Shown: positions 1 to 8,823 of the stretch, in pieces
Position numbering within the stretch: the first letter of the stretch is position 1
How the letters are laid out: each line of letters begins with the position of its first letter
NCBI GenBank assembly: GCA_903924465.1
Contig: CAIYBN010000008.1
Location: 1 to 64,000, forward strand
Length of the DNA: 64,000 nt
Direction: 5' to 3'
Source of the DNA: an uncultured Myxococcales bacterium
GTDB lineage: Bacteria; Myxococcota_A; UBA9042
Translations under genes and position numbers: made by a program
The notes under the pieces: model-generated
What the model was told of the DNA's origin: nothing
The model's input: only the letters and a program-made list of their open reading frames with translations
The model's database searches: none

Positions 1-106
1 GGATCCGACGCAACTCGACGAGCGCGAACGCCGCCGCGCCGCCAAGCGATTGCTCAGCCGACTGGGCGAGCTTGGGTATGCAATTCAACTGCCGGAATTT
101 TCGTGA
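1..106 (+). CDS. 3' end of an unidentified gene, cut by the window edge
   Basis: An open frame runs in from the left edge (codons starting at base 2) and stops at TGA 104-106, giving 34 visible residues that end in a basic helix-like stretch followed by LGYAIQLPEFS. The tail is Arg-rich (ERRRAAKRLL). Basic tails followed by LGY are seen in several transposase families, but 34 residues are too few to assign one, so the product is left open. It is convergent with the mutase gene that ends at 137. Confidence 0.4.
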   Translation, partial: DPTQLDERERRRAAKRLLSRLGELGYAIQLPEFS

Positions 107-136
107 CCGAGGTGATGCGCGCGGGGGAGTTTCTAC

Positions 137-1762
137 CTAGATCACCAAGACCTCGCGGTGGCGGCCAAACACCTCCCGCAGCACCCCGGATATCTCCCCC
201 GTCGTCGCCCAAGCTCGCACGCAATCCACGATCTTCGGCATCACGTTGGTCCCCGTGGTCGCCGCATCCCGTAACGCCACCATCGCCCGCGCGTGCGTGG
301 CCGCATCGCGTCGCGCCCGCAGCGCCTGTACCCGCCGCACCTGCTCGCCCTCGATCTTCGCGTCGATCTTCTGGATCGGCATCGGCACTTCGTGCTGCGA
401 CTTGAACTGGTTCACACCGACGATCACTTGCCCACCACGTTCCACCGCGTTCTGGTAGCGGTACGCACAATCCTGGATTTCCCGCTGCGGATAGCCTTGC
501 TCAATCGCCGCGACCATGCCGCCCAGCTCGTCGATGCGCGCAAGGTACTGCTCGGCTTTCGCCTGCAGGTCATCGGTCCACTGCTCAATCAGGTAGCTGC
601 CCGCCAGCGGGTCGATCGTATCCGCGACGCCCGACTCGTAGGCGATAATCTGCTGGGTGCGCAAGGCGATTTCCACCGCAGCTTCAGTCGGCAAGCCCAG
701 CGCCTCGTCGCGCGAATTCGTGTGCAGTGACTGCGTCCCGCCCATCACCGCCGCCAGCGCTTGCAGCGTCACCCGCACGATGTTGTTGTCCGGCTGCTGC
801 GCCGTCAGCGTCGAACCACCTGTTTGCGTGTGGAACCGCAGCTTGCACGACTCATCGCGTTGGGCGCCAAAACGCTCGCGCATGATCTTGGCCCACAGCC
901 GCCGCGCGGCACGGAACTTGGCGACTTCTTCCAGGAAGTTGTTGTGGCCGTTGAAGAAGAACGCCAGGCGGTTGGCAAAATCGTCGACATTCAAGCCGGC
1001 CTGGATCGCCGCGTCGACGTAGGCGATGCCGTCGCCCAACGTAAACGCCAGTTCCTGCGCCGCGTCGCAGCCCGCCTCGCGGACGTGGTAGCCGGAAATG
1101 GAGATCGTGTTCCACTTCGGCACGTCGCTCGCGCACCAGGCAAACAGGTCGGTGATCAGCCGCATCGACGGCCGCGGCGGGTAGATATACGTGCCGCGCG
1201 CCATGTATTCTTTCAGGATATCGTTCTGGACTGTGCCCTGGAGCAGCTTCGGATCGATGCCCTGACGCTCGGCGGCGACGTAGAGAAAGCCGAGCAACGT
1301 CGTGGCGGTCGCATTGATGGTCATCGATACGCTGACGTCCGCCAGCGGAATCTGCGCCATCAGCGTTTCCATGTCTTCGAGCGACGCGATCGACACGCCG
1401 ACGCGGCCGACCTCGCCCAGCGCCTGTTCGTGGTCGGGATCCAGGCCCATCTGCGTCGGCAAATCGAACGCCACGGACAATCCGGTCTGACCGCGCGCCA
1501 GCAGGTAGCGGTAGCGCGCGTTGCTCTCGGCGGCGCTGGCAAAACCGGCGTACTGGCGCATCGTCCACAAGCGACCGCGGTACATCGTGGCTTGCACGCC
1601 GCGGGTGAAGGGAAATTGCCCTGGGAATTCCGTGCTACCGGCTCCCGTGTACAGCGGCGGCACTTCTTCACCGGTTGACCGGCAAAACGTCGCCTGGCGC
1701 AGAGCCTTGCGGGTCGCCGGCTGATACGCGCGTTCCAGCCAAGTCTTGTGTGATGGCTCCAT
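137..1762 (-). CDS. Methylmalonyl-CoA mutase-type acyl-CoA mutase, large (catalytic) subunit
   Basis: The 541-residue product has the N-terminal substrate-binding TIM barrel of B12-dependent acyl-CoA mutases: a TRG motif followed by [16 protein letters not shown], then [15 protein letters not shown], and a [11 protein letters not shown] segment. It would isomerise (R)-methylmalonyl-CoA and succinyl-CoA. The protein ends right after the barrel and lacks the C-terminal cobalamin-binding domain (no DxHxxG), so a separate small subunit must be encoded elsewhere, as in archaeal-type two-subunit mutases. The YRGR substrate-loop sequence is of that type rather than the YTFRP of single-chain enzymes, so a related acyl-CoA mutase specificity is not excluded. 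The start is fixed by a strong GAGGAGG ribosome site just upstream. Confidence 0.9.
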   Translation of the reverse strand: MEPSHKTWLERAYQPATRKALRQATFCRSTGEEVPPLYTGAGSTEFPGQFPFTRGVQATMYRGRLWTMRQYAGFASAAESNARYRYLLARGQTGLSVAFDLPTQMGLDPDHEQALGEVGRVGVSIASLEDMETLMAQIPLADVSVSMTINATATTLLGFLYVAAERQGIDPKLLQGTVQNDILKEYMARGTYIYPPRPSMRLITDLFAWCASDVPKWNTISISGYHVREAGCDAAQELAFTLGDGIAYVDAAIQAGLNVDDFANRLAFFFNGHNNFLEEVAKFRAARRLWAKIMRERFGAQRDESCKLRFHTQTGGSTLTAQQPDNNIVRVTLQALAAVMGGTQSLHTNSRDEALGLPTEAAVEIALRTQQIIAYESGVADTIDPLAGSYLIEQWTDDLQAKAEQYLARIDELGGMVAAIEQGYPQREIQDCAYRYQNAVERGGQVIVGVNQFKSQHEVPMPIQKIDAKIEGEQVRRVQALRARRDAATHARAMVALRDAATTGTNVMPKIVDCVRAWATTGEISGVLREVFGRHREVLVI

Positions 1763-1896
1763 GACTTCCTCCTCAGTGCCTGTGACAAATACCTCAGCCT
1801 TCTTGGCTTGTTGGCTGGGTCGCCAGGGGTGCCCGCCAGCGGCGATGCGCCCGGCGACACAAATTTGCGATGGTTTGCCTCATCTTGTCACGACTC

Positions 1897-2826
1897 CTAA
1901 CGCGCCGGATCCAGCGCCGCCCAATCGGCCGGCAACTGCAACGGCGCACCGTTCGCCAGCGCCCAAAAATCCGGCGGCGGCGGCAGCGTCCACGTGCACT
2001 GCTGGCCATCGTGGGGATGACGGAGCCGCAACATCGCTGCGTGCAGACCAATGCGCGGCAGGCTGAGCGTATCGCCGTACTGCCGATCACCCAGCAGCGC
2101 GCCCGCAGCCCAGGCCAAATGCAAACGAATCTGATGGCTCCGCCCGGTCTCCAGCGCCAGCAGGACCAGCGCGATGCGCGCTTCGGCGGCAAAATCCAGC
2201 GGCATCACATGCGTGCGCGCGGGCATGCCCGCCGGGTGCAGGCCCATGCGCCCGGGCGAGATCTCGCGAATCGGCTCGTTGATCGTCTGGCGCGGCACCG
2301 CGATCGCCGTGTGCACCAAGCCCAGGTAGCGTCGCGTCGCGCGGTGGTAGCGCAGCTGCTCGGCCAAGTTGGCCGTCGCATCTGGCCGCATCCCGTACAT
2401 CACCAGGCCCGACACGTCGCGGTCGAGCCGGTGCAATTCACCCACATAGCTTCTGGGTTCGAGGACGCCACGCACGCGCAGGCTCAGCGCATCGCCTCCA
2501 CGCGGCGGCGGTTGCGTCGGCAGCCCGGCCGGCTTTTCCACGACCATCAGCCATTCGTCGCGGAAAACAACGCGCAGTTGGCCTTCGTCAATCTGCGTGC
2601 GATCGGGATTGCTGGGCAACAGCCGCAGCTGCTGGCCTGCTTGCGCGATCGTCGCGGCAAGCTGACTGCGGCTGCCCGCCAGGTAGACCGAGCCCTGCTC
2701 GATCGCGCGCCGCGCCTCGTTGCGGGTCATGCCGGCCAGGATCGCCAGCACGAGATCGAGGCGCTTGCCCGCCAAATCGGCTGGAACGGCGAAATCGCGG
2801 GCCTCGGCATCGTAGGGGGCGGTCAT
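1897..2826 (-). CDS. RluA-family RNA pseudouridine synthase
   Basis: The 309-residue product has an N-terminal S4-like RNA-binding segment (about residues 18-55, AGKRLDLVLAILAGMTRNEA) and the RluA-type catalytic signature HRLDRDVSG at 132-140, whose Asp135 is the expected catalytic aspartate. A later LETGRSHQIRLHLAW segment is the family's conserved RxHQIR motif. It should convert specific uridines in rRNA or tRNA to pseudouridine; the exact site (RluD, RluC or TruC type) cannot be decided from sequence. A longer in-frame reading upstream exists, but ATG at 2826 is preceded by AAGGAGG at a good distance and begins just before the S4 domain. Confidence 0.92.
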   Translation of the reverse strand: MTAPYDAEARDFAVPADLAGKRLDLVLAILAGMTRNEARRAIEQGSVYLAGSRSQLAATIAQAGQQLRLLPSNPDRTQIDEGQLRVVFRDEWLMVVEKPAGLPTQPPPRGGDALSLRVRGVLEPRSYVGELHRLDRDVSGLVMYGMRPDATANLAEQLRYHRATRRYLGLVHTAIAVPRQTINEPIREISPGRMGLHPAGMPARTHVMPLDFAAEARIALVLLALETGRSHQIRLHLAWAAGALLGDRQYGDTLSLPRIGLHAAMLRLRHPHDGQQCTWTLPPPPDFWALANGAPLQLPADWAALDPAR

Positions 2827-2933
2827 GGGCGGATCCTCCTTGGATCGGCGCGGAGCGTAGGCTGTCGGAGGCACAAACGACAAGTAGCCACGATGCCGAC
2901 TTGCAGCATGGGCAACTTCCCGGCAGGATAGCG

Positions 2934-3881
2934 ATGGCGCTCGGCTCTGGCGCCATGTGGTTCCCCTTGACCCAGACTTCCGCCATCGAGTTCTCGCTTT
3001 ACGCGTTGGAACCAGAACCGCCCCGCGATCCGCTCGCTGCGGCGGTGAGTGCCGAAGACGCGGTTGCCCGCCACTTGGCGGTTTTGGGCTTGCCGATCGA
3101 CGAGCGCGGCCAACGGCTGCTCGGCGCGCTCTCAGCTCTGGACGCCCTGATTCTGCAGAGCGCAACGGCGGCCAGCGATCCGGCGCGCGCGATGGCGCTG
3201 GTGGATGAGACCTCCCTGTCGGAGTCAGACGGTTTTGAGATCGAAACCGTGGTCGAAATACCGCCCTCGGTCCACGTGGCGCCAACGCAACGGCTTTCCT
3301 CGATCACGGAGTCGCAAGCTGCGACGAGGCCCGCGCAACCGGTCGCGCCCAACGGCGACGTCGCCGAAGCATTCGTGCGCGCAGGCGGGCGTGATCGCCA
3401 CCAGCTGGCCGCGGCGGAAACGATCGTGCTCTCCGGGCCGGACATCAAACGCAAGATTCGCCACAAACAGTCGATCATGCCGTCCTACATCAGCCAGGTG
3501 CTGTACGAGGACATCGGCGCGCTGTTTGAGATTGGCGATCGCGAAGGCGCGCTGGTCTCGCTGGAACGGCTGCTGACTGTTTCGCCCATCTCTCCGCAGA
3601 TCGAGACATTTCTCGCCCACAACGAGGCGCGGCTGCTGGAGTACTACGAAAGCGTGCTGGGACCCTGGTCGCGCGTCGTGAAACTCCGCGAGGGCGACGG
3701 GGGCATGCCGCCCGCGTACTTCAATTTCGACAAGATGATGCGCGTTGTCTCGCTGCTGGACGGCACCCGGCCCTTGTCGCGGGTGCTGTCAGAAGCCGGC
3801 CTGCGTCACATTGAAACCTGCGCCGTGTTGTCGCAGCTGGCCCGGTCGGCAAGTTTGGATCTGAGCGTCAAGCACAGCTAG
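2934..3881 (+). CDS. Hypothetical protein with a C-terminal helical domain
   Basis: The product is about 315 residues and not recognised. The N-terminal two thirds are acidic and low in structure cues. A helical segment follows (VLYEDIGALFEIGDREGAL), which resembles a single TPR-like pair, then a C-terminal block with FNFDKMMRVVSLLDGTRPL that resembles the short winged-helix-like 'LLDG.R.L..VL' segment seen at the ends of many myxobacterial regulatory proteins. No signal peptide or membrane segment is visible, so it is probably cytoplasmic. In-frame starts exist at 2901, 2934 and 2955; 2934 has a GGCAGGA just upstream. The gene is divergent from the pseudouridine synthase. Confidence 0.6.
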   Translation: MALGSGAMWFPLTQTSAIEFSLYALEPEPPRDPLAAAVSAEDAVARHLAVLGLPIDERGQRLLGALSALDALILQSATAASDPARAMALVDETSLSESDGFEIETVVEIPPSVHVAPTQRLSSITESQAATRPAQPVAPNGDVAEAFVRAGGRDRHQLAAAETIVLSGPDIKRKIRHKQSIMPSYISQVLYEDIGALFEIGDREGALVSLERLLTVSPISPQIETFLAHNEARLLEYYESVLGPWSRVVKLREGDGGMPPAYFNFDKMMRVVSLLDGTRPLSRVLSEAGLRHIETCAVLSQLARSASLDLSVKHS

Positions 3882-3939
3882 AACCGATGCCAGCCACTTG
3901 GCGTAAAACATTCTGAAATCGCGATGTATTGTGGTGATC

Positions 3940-4035
3940 GGATTTCGGAACGCTGTCGTCCGACGGTCCGCTGGCAAGGAAAAGCGGCGGCGTGATCCGG
4001 ACGGCTCAGGGCGCACGTTGCGCCCGTCTGGGCGC
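3940..4035 (+). repeat. Structured intergenic repeat element, copy A (single)
   Basis: This element lies in the 215-bp gap between two convergent genes. It starts with GGATTTCGGAACGCT (3940-3954), contains GGGCGCACGTTGCG (4009-4022) and ends in a perfect 6-bp hairpin GCGCCC-GTCT-GGGCGC (4020-4035). The reverse complement of 32182-32277 has the same length (96 nt), shares these blocks, and over the first 83 nt agrees at about 65 positions with no gap when aligned by eye. Mismatches fall equally on the three codon positions, so it is not a conserved reading frame. Confidence 0.75.
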
Positions 4036-4096
4036 GGGCGGACTGCAAGTCAGCTGTCGGACAGGGCGACTCCACAAGCCGACCGTCGCAAAGCCA

Positions 4097-5848
4097 CTAC
4101 TTACCAATCAACGCTGTCAGCGCCACGAGCAGATCCTTGGCATCCGCCAGGTCCGGCGCGCTCGCGTCATAGACCGGCAAATCCGCCTGCATCGCCGCAA
4201 CCTGTTCGTCATGGCGCTTGACGGCGGCGTCGAGCAGCGCCTTGGCATCATCGGGCTTGCCGTCGGTCGCCATCTGCACCGCCGCTTGCAGGGACAGTCC
4301 GTCCACCATCAGGAGCCAAGCGCGCCGCACGCCGGCGTTGGTGAAATACACCAGACCGCCGTCCGGCACCTGCGAGAGGCCCGGCACGGTGACGGGCGAA
4401 GTGAACTGCGCCGTCGTCTGGTCCTTGCTGCTTGTGTAGCCGTACTCCATCGACGCCAGCGTCAAATTCATCACTTGAAGCGGATCCGTGCTGGCCGGGC
4501 CGGTCAGGCGCGCGAGCACGAGGCCATTGCGCGAACTGGCAAACAGCGTCGGCATCGCCACGGTGGGTGCATTCGGGTCCGTCGGATCCGTCGTGACCGG
4601 CGTACCGGTCTGATCGCCCGGCTGCGCCGCCGCCTTCTTCGGACCGGTGATCTGCACCAAGCCGTCCTTTTCAACCCACTCAAAGCCATAGATTTCCAAA
4701 ACCTTCCAGCCATCCGCGGGCTTGAACTGCAACCACAATTTCTGCGCCACGGCGACGAGCATGGTCTCCAAATCCTGCACGAACACGTTCTTGGCGGCTT
4801 CCACATCCTGGAGGAACCACGCTGTGCCGTTGCCTTGCTGGGCGATACCGGTCATCAACGTCGGCGAGAAATTCAGGCCAACGCCCACGGTCGAAATGCT
4901 GCAGCCGTTCTTGGCCGACGGGCCCGCGAGCCCTTCGATATCCGTGAGCGACTGGTCGCCCACCGTCGGTTCGCCGTCTGACAGCAGCATCACGCGCTTC
5001 TGGACAAAATCGCTGCTGGCCGACTGACAATCCGCGATGCCTGCGCTCAGGCCGTCAAACAGGTTCGTGCCGTTCGTCGCCTGGACGGCGTCAATCGCCG
5101 CATGCAGCGCCGGCAGATCCTCCGGCTGCACGACCTTGCCTGGAAACACCAGGACCGCGGTCTCGCTGAACGTAAACATCGTCAGCCGCGTCCCCTTGGG
5201 CAGCTTGTCGGCCAGCACGTGCAGGCCCGCTTTGACGTAGTTCAGCTTGTCGCCCGCCATCGATCCGGAATTGTCGATCACCAGCGTCAGCGACAGCGAC
5301 GTCTGGACATCCTGGAGTGACATCGCGGAGTTCAGGCCGAGCTGCAAGATCCCTTGCGCCGGTTGACCCGCCGGTTGAATCACGCCCGCCATCGCGTGCA
5401 GGGTCACCAAGCGATCCTTCAACGCCGCCGGCAGCACGGTGTCATGCTCGTTCAGCCAACCTTCCATGGTCATGTCGCCAGGCTTGGGCATCTGGCCGCT
5501 TTTCAGCAGCAACCGGAAATAGCCGATGTCCTGCGCGCCGCCTGGTTTCAGACCGATACCCTGATCGGCGCCGCCACCCGCGTTCGGCGCACCCGCGGAG
5601 GCGTCGGCTGCGGTGGAAGGTGTGTTGGCATTGAAGCCCGAACCGCTGCTATCAGCAGACTGAGCGCTCGTGCCCGTCGCCGCATTCTTGTCGTAGGTCG
5701 TCGCATCCGCTGTGCTTTCAGCGGCAAAATTGGCGCCATCGGTGGCTGTCGTGCTGCCGCAACCGCCGAGCCAGGCGCCAAGCGCAAGGACTCGCCAGAA
5801 ACTGCCGATTCGGGTGACACTGGTGCGGGTGGCGTGGGGTGCGTTCAT
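4097..5848 (-). CDS. vWFA-domain lipoprotein
   Basis: The 583-residue product has an N-terminal hydrophobic segment ending at LGGC (Cys30), a plausible lipobox, so it is probably an exported lipoprotein. After a Ser/Thr/Ala-rich linker (about 31-100) comes a von Willebrand factor A domain: the metal-ion-dependent adhesion site is complete, with DNSGS at 192-196, a Thr in the NGTNLFDGL region and SDGEPTVGD. Such domains bind ligands through a divalent cation. The C-terminal 200 residues are unrecognised but include a helical part near the end. A GGAGG ribosome site precedes ATG 5848. It is divergent from hutI with a 159-bp shared upstream region. Confidence 0.88.
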   Translation of the reverse strand: MNAPHATRTSVTRIGSFWRVLALGAWLGGCGSTTATDGANFAAESTADATTYDKNAATGTSAQSADSSGSGFNANTPSTAADASAGAPNAGGGADQGIGLKPGGAQDIGYFRLLLKSGQMPKPGDMTMEGWLNEHDTVLPAALKDRLVTLHAMAGVIQPAGQPAQGILQLGLNSAMSLQDVQTSLSLTLVIDNSGSMAGDKLNYVKAGLHVLADKLPKGTRLTMFTFSETAVLVFPGKVVQPEDLPALHAAIDAVQATNGTNLFDGLSAGIADCQSASSDFVQKRVMLLSDGEPTVGDQSLTDIEGLAGPSAKNGCSISTVGVGLNFSPTLMTGIAQQGNGTAWFLQDVEAAKNVFVQDLETMLVAVAQKLWLQFKPADGWKVLEIYGFEWVEKDGLVQITGPKKAAAQPGDQTGTPVTTDPTDPNAPTVAMPTLFASSRNGLVLARLTGPASTDPLQVMNLTLASMEYGYTSSKDQTTAQFTSPVTVPGLSQVPDGGLVYFTNAGVRRAWLLMVDGLSLQAAVQMATDGKPDDAKALLDAAVKRHDEQVAAMQADLPVYDASAPDLADAKDLLVALTALIGK

Positions 5849-6007
5849 GATTTCCTCCTGGCTGATGCCGCTGGTTGGGCTGGGCGACAGTCCGATTCAA
5901 TGCAAGAGCCATGCCAAGCGCATGCGTTGCGCAACTGGCTGTGATCAAAGCCCATCGTCGCAAGTTCGGCCAGTTCGATTCCCGTTCAAAGTGTAGGATT
6001 TTTCAAC

Positions 6008-7291
6008 ATGCTGCAATCAACAACACATCAACGGGTCTTGTTGCACAACGCGCGCATCATCACAGCGAGCGGCCCGGATCGCGGCCCATTGCAGACCTGG
6101 GATCAGCTTGGCTGGCTGGCCAATGGCGCGTTGATCGCTGAACAGACGCGGGAGGGTTGGCGCACGGTCTGGCTCGGACCGGTGGGTGACGTCCAGCGTC
6201 CCAGATATGACACCGCGGTGGATCTGGGTGGCCGTCTGCTCACGCCCGGCTGGATCGACAGCCACACACACGCAGTCTTTGCCGGCGATCGCAGCCACGA
6301 ATTTGCCCAACGCCTGACGGGTAGCAGCTATGCCGAGATTGCCGCGGCGGGAGGCGGTATCGTGCACACCGTCGCGGCGACACGCGCAGCTTCCCAGCAG
6401 GACTTGCTGACCCAGTCGGCCGCGCGCCTGACGGAAATGGCGGCGTGGGGCGTGCGAGTGGTGGAGATCAAGACAGGCTATGGTCTGGATTTGACGACCG
6501 AGTTGAAGACGCTGGCGGTGATCGACGCGCTGCGGCGGCAATTTGCCGGTCGCCTGACCTTGCTGGCCACCGCGATGCCGGCGCACGCGATTCCGCGTGA
6601 GTTCCAAGGTGATCCGGATGGTTACGTCGCGCTGGTGTGCGAGGAAATCCTGCCCGCGCTGGCCAGATTGAGCGTGCCGGTGCCGTTCTGCGATGTCTTT
6701 GTCGAGCAGGGCTATTTCAGTGTGGCCCAGGCGGACCGCATCTGGCGCGCGGCACAGAAACTGGGCATGCGGCTGAAGGCCCATGTGGATGAACTGTCGG
6801 CGATGGGCGGACTGCAGTGGGCGCTCGCGCAGGACGCGGTCAGCGTGGAGCATTTGCTGCGCACCGACGCGGCGGGCGTGGCGATGCTGGCGCAATCGCA
6901 GACCGTGGCTGTTTGCCTTCCGCTGACGTCCCTGTTCCTGCGGGAGTCGTTTGCCCCCATGCGCTCGCTCGTGGACGCTGGCGCGCGCGTGGCGCTGGCG
7001 ACGGACTGCAATCCGGGTTCGGCCATGACCACGAATCTGCCGCTGGCGATGCAAATCGCTGTGCTGATGGCCGGCCTGACGCCGCCAGAAGCGTTGCGTG
7101 CGGTGACGAGGACGGCGGCGTTGGCGGTGGGCGAGGCGGGCGGCCTGACGGGGCGTCTGGCGGTGGGGGAACGCTTCGAGGCGACCCTGTTGGACGTCGA
7201 GCATCCAGACGCGCTGTTCTACGAACTCGGTGCGCCGCCACGCGGCAATTCCCGTTTGCTGGATACGCTATTTTCGCAAAATGTGCCGTGA
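6008..7291 (+). CDS. hutI: Imidazolonepropionase
   Basis: This 427-residue amidohydrolase catalyses the third step of histidine degradation, opening the ring of imidazolone-5-propionate to N-formimino-L-glutamate. Family features are all present: the metal-binding HTH at residues 86-88 in PGWIDSHTHAVFAG, EIKTGYGLDL, the KAHVDELS histidine and the final ATDCNPGSAM aspartate. The length matches HutI. It stands alone here; hutU lies 35 kb away at 41.65-43.34 kb and hutG at 63.3 kb, so the pathway is not an operon. The start has AGGA a few bases upstream. Confidence 0.96.
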   Translation: MLQSTTHQRVLLHNARIITASGPDRGPLQTWDQLGWLANGALIAEQTREGWRTVWLGPVGDVQRPRYDTAVDLGGRLLTPGWIDSHTHAVFAGDRSHEFAQRLTGSSYAEIAAAGGGIVHTVAATRAASQQDLLTQSAARLTEMAAWGVRVVEIKTGYGLDLTTELKTLAVIDALRRQFAGRLTLLATAMPAHAIPREFQGDPDGYVALVCEEILPALARLSVPVPFCDVFVEQGYFSVAQADRIWRAAQKLGMRLKAHVDELSAMGGLQWALAQDAVSVEHLLRTDAAGVAMLAQSQTVAVCLPLTSLFLRESFAPMRSLVDAGARVALATDCNPGSAMTTNLPLAMQIAVLMAGLTPPEALRAVTRTAALAVGEAGGLTGRLAVGERFEATLLDVEHPDALFYELGAPPRGNSRLLDTLFSQNVP

Positions 7292-7386
7292 ATGCGACAA
7301 GTGCCCGGGACGTTGTTATGCTCGCTGCATCCGTGGCGGCAAGTCCCGTTGCCCGGACCCTTGAGTGCTTCATGAGGGAGTCAATC

Positions 7387-8178
7387 ATGCCGCCGAACCC
7401 GTTGAGCAACGCCCGTACTGCCGTCGCTTGGGCCTCCCGCGTGGTTGCAACGGCGCTGGTCTTGCTGGCACTTGCGCCGCGCCCGGCAGCAGCCGATGAG
7501 CCGCAACCCAACGCCGATGCGCCAGTTGCCGCACAGCCTGGCGGCAATCTGACGCCACCACCAGCCGCCGATCCACCGACCACGCCACCTCCTTCACTGC
7601 CGCCGACGCCACCTCCGGTGGTGACCCAACAGGCTCCCGCAGATCCGGTGGCGGATGTCGACAAGAACAACGTGCATGGCATCGGCTTGACGCTGAGTTT
7701 TTCAACCGGTGCCGGTTTTGCCTATCGTCGCCAATGGGGACTTTCGTCGCTGCAGCTTTCCGCTTTTGCTGTGGTAACGGACCGCGGCAATTCGACGCTG
7801 CTCTCCGGAGGCGCGCTGTTCGCCCAGCGCCTGCACACGTGGCACGGCACAAGCCGTGGCCTGCTGCCGGCAACCTCGGCGCTGCGCGTGGTCGCCGGCA
7901 TCAATTACTTTCTCAACCGCAGCGTCAGCAACGACAACGTGGCCTTTGGCAACAGCATCGGCGACACGGTTTGCGTGGCGACCACCGGCTGCACAGCAGT
8001 CGTGACCACCAACTCTTCCTACTTGAACGGCGGCGCCGGTCTGGGCTTTGAGTTCGGTGCGATCAACCGGCCCGGCATCTCCATGACGCTGGACGTGGTC
8101 CTGACCGCGGCGTTCAAGGACAATGCGTTTTCATTCCTTTTGCCACTGCCGCAATTGGCCGTGCTGTACAACTGGTAG
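7387..8178 (+). CDS. Predicted outer-membrane beta-barrel protein, tandem paralogue 1
   Basis: The 263-residue product has a cleavable signal peptide (hydrophobic VATALVLLALA, then an AAADE-like cleavage region), a Pro-rich linker (PPTTPPPSLPP) and a C-terminal region of alternating strands that ends in an aromatic residue (LAVLYNW), typical of outer-membrane barrels. It is paralogous to the next gene: both share LLPATSALR, a GxxFGAI/GxEMGAI-RPG segment and a YNW/YSW end. ATG 7387 follows GAGGGAG; ATG 7372 is an alternative. The stop is 9 bp before the next start, so the pair is an operon. Function unknown. Confidence 0.8.
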   Translation: MPPNPLSNARTAVAWASRVVATALVLLALAPRPAAADEPQPNADAPVAAQPGGNLTPPPAADPPTTPPPSLPPTPPPVVTQQAPADPVADVDKNNVHGIGLTLSFSTGAGFAYRRQWGLSSLQLSAFAVVTDRGNSTLLSGGALFAQRLHTWHGTSRGLLPATSALRVVAGINYFLNRSVSNDNVAFGNSIGDTVCVATTGCTAVVTTNSSYLNGGAGLGFEFGAINRPGISMTLDVVLTAAFKDNAFSFLLPLPQLAVLYNW

Positions 8179-8187
8179 GAGGTCGCC

Positions 8188-8823
8188 ATGCCGATTCCGC
8201 TTCGTCGCGCGCGCACCTTTGCCACCGCGTTGACCCTCGTTCTGCTCACCGCGCTTGGCACGCGTCAGGCCCATGCCGTGGACGCGGTATCCAAGGGCTA
8301 CGAAGAAACCATCAGCCAAAACACCCATGGCTTGGGTATTTCTTTTGGCGTCGGCGGCTTGAACGGTATCGCGTACCGCCACTATTTCGGCAACCTCGCG
8401 CTCCAGGTCGATTTGTTCCCGCTGATCGCCGACAGCGGCAACTACGTCGCGGTCTTTGGCGGCGTCACGTTCATCGACTACCTGCTGATGTGGAACCGCG
8501 CAGCGCGCAACACGCTGTTCCCGGCCACTTCCGCGTTGCGCTTTGTCGGCAGCACGGGCGTTTGGGTCAGCCGCAACCAGAGCAACAACTACACCGTGCC
8601 GTCAGCGAACTGCAATACCCCGGAATGCCAAGCGATCAACAGCCGTTCCGCGCCGGTCGACTATTTCGCCCACGTCGGCTTGGGCATCGGGGTCGAGATG
8701 GGCGCCATCGCCCGGCCCGGCTTTTCCGCCGCATTTGACGTGCAAATGACCGTGATGTGGGATCAGGCCGGCTTCTACGGCGCCTATCCACTGCCGTCGG
8801 CGACGTTGATGTACAGCTGGTAG
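8188..8823 (+). CDS. Predicted outer-membrane beta-barrel protein, tandem paralogue 2
   Basis: The 211-residue product has a signal peptide (TALTLVLLTALG, cleavage near AHA-VDA) followed directly by the barrel-like domain, without the Pro-rich linker of its upstream paralogue. It shares LFPATSALRF, the GAIARPGFS segment and the aromatic C terminus (LMYSW). Two cysteines (CNTPEC) lie in the same loop where the paralogue has CVATTGC, which suggests a conserved loop disulphide. A strong TAGGAGG precedes the start. Its stop codon abuts the stop of the convergent aroE with no spacer. Function unknown. Confidence 0.8.
   Translation: MPIPLRRARTFATALTLVLLTALGTRQAHAVDAVSKGYEETISQNTHGLGISFGVGGLNGIAYRHYFGNLALQVDLFPLIADSGNYVAVFGGVTFIDYLLMWNRAARNTLFPATSALRFVGSTGVWVSRNQSNNYTVPSANCNTPECQAINSRSAPVDYFAHVGLGIGVEMGAIARPGFSAAFDVQMTVMWDQAGFYGAYPLPSATLMYSW

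Noticed and set aside
3931-4221. A 96-codon reading frame over the repeat at 3940, resembling a frame on the minus strand at 31.8-32.3 kb
   Set aside because: The similarity is at the DNA level: mismatches are equal on all codon positions and hairpin arms co-vary, so it is not a protein family.
5965-5995. GTTCGATTCCCG as a tRNA T-arm
   Set aside because: The flanking bases cannot form the T stem and no anticodon or acceptor stem is present.
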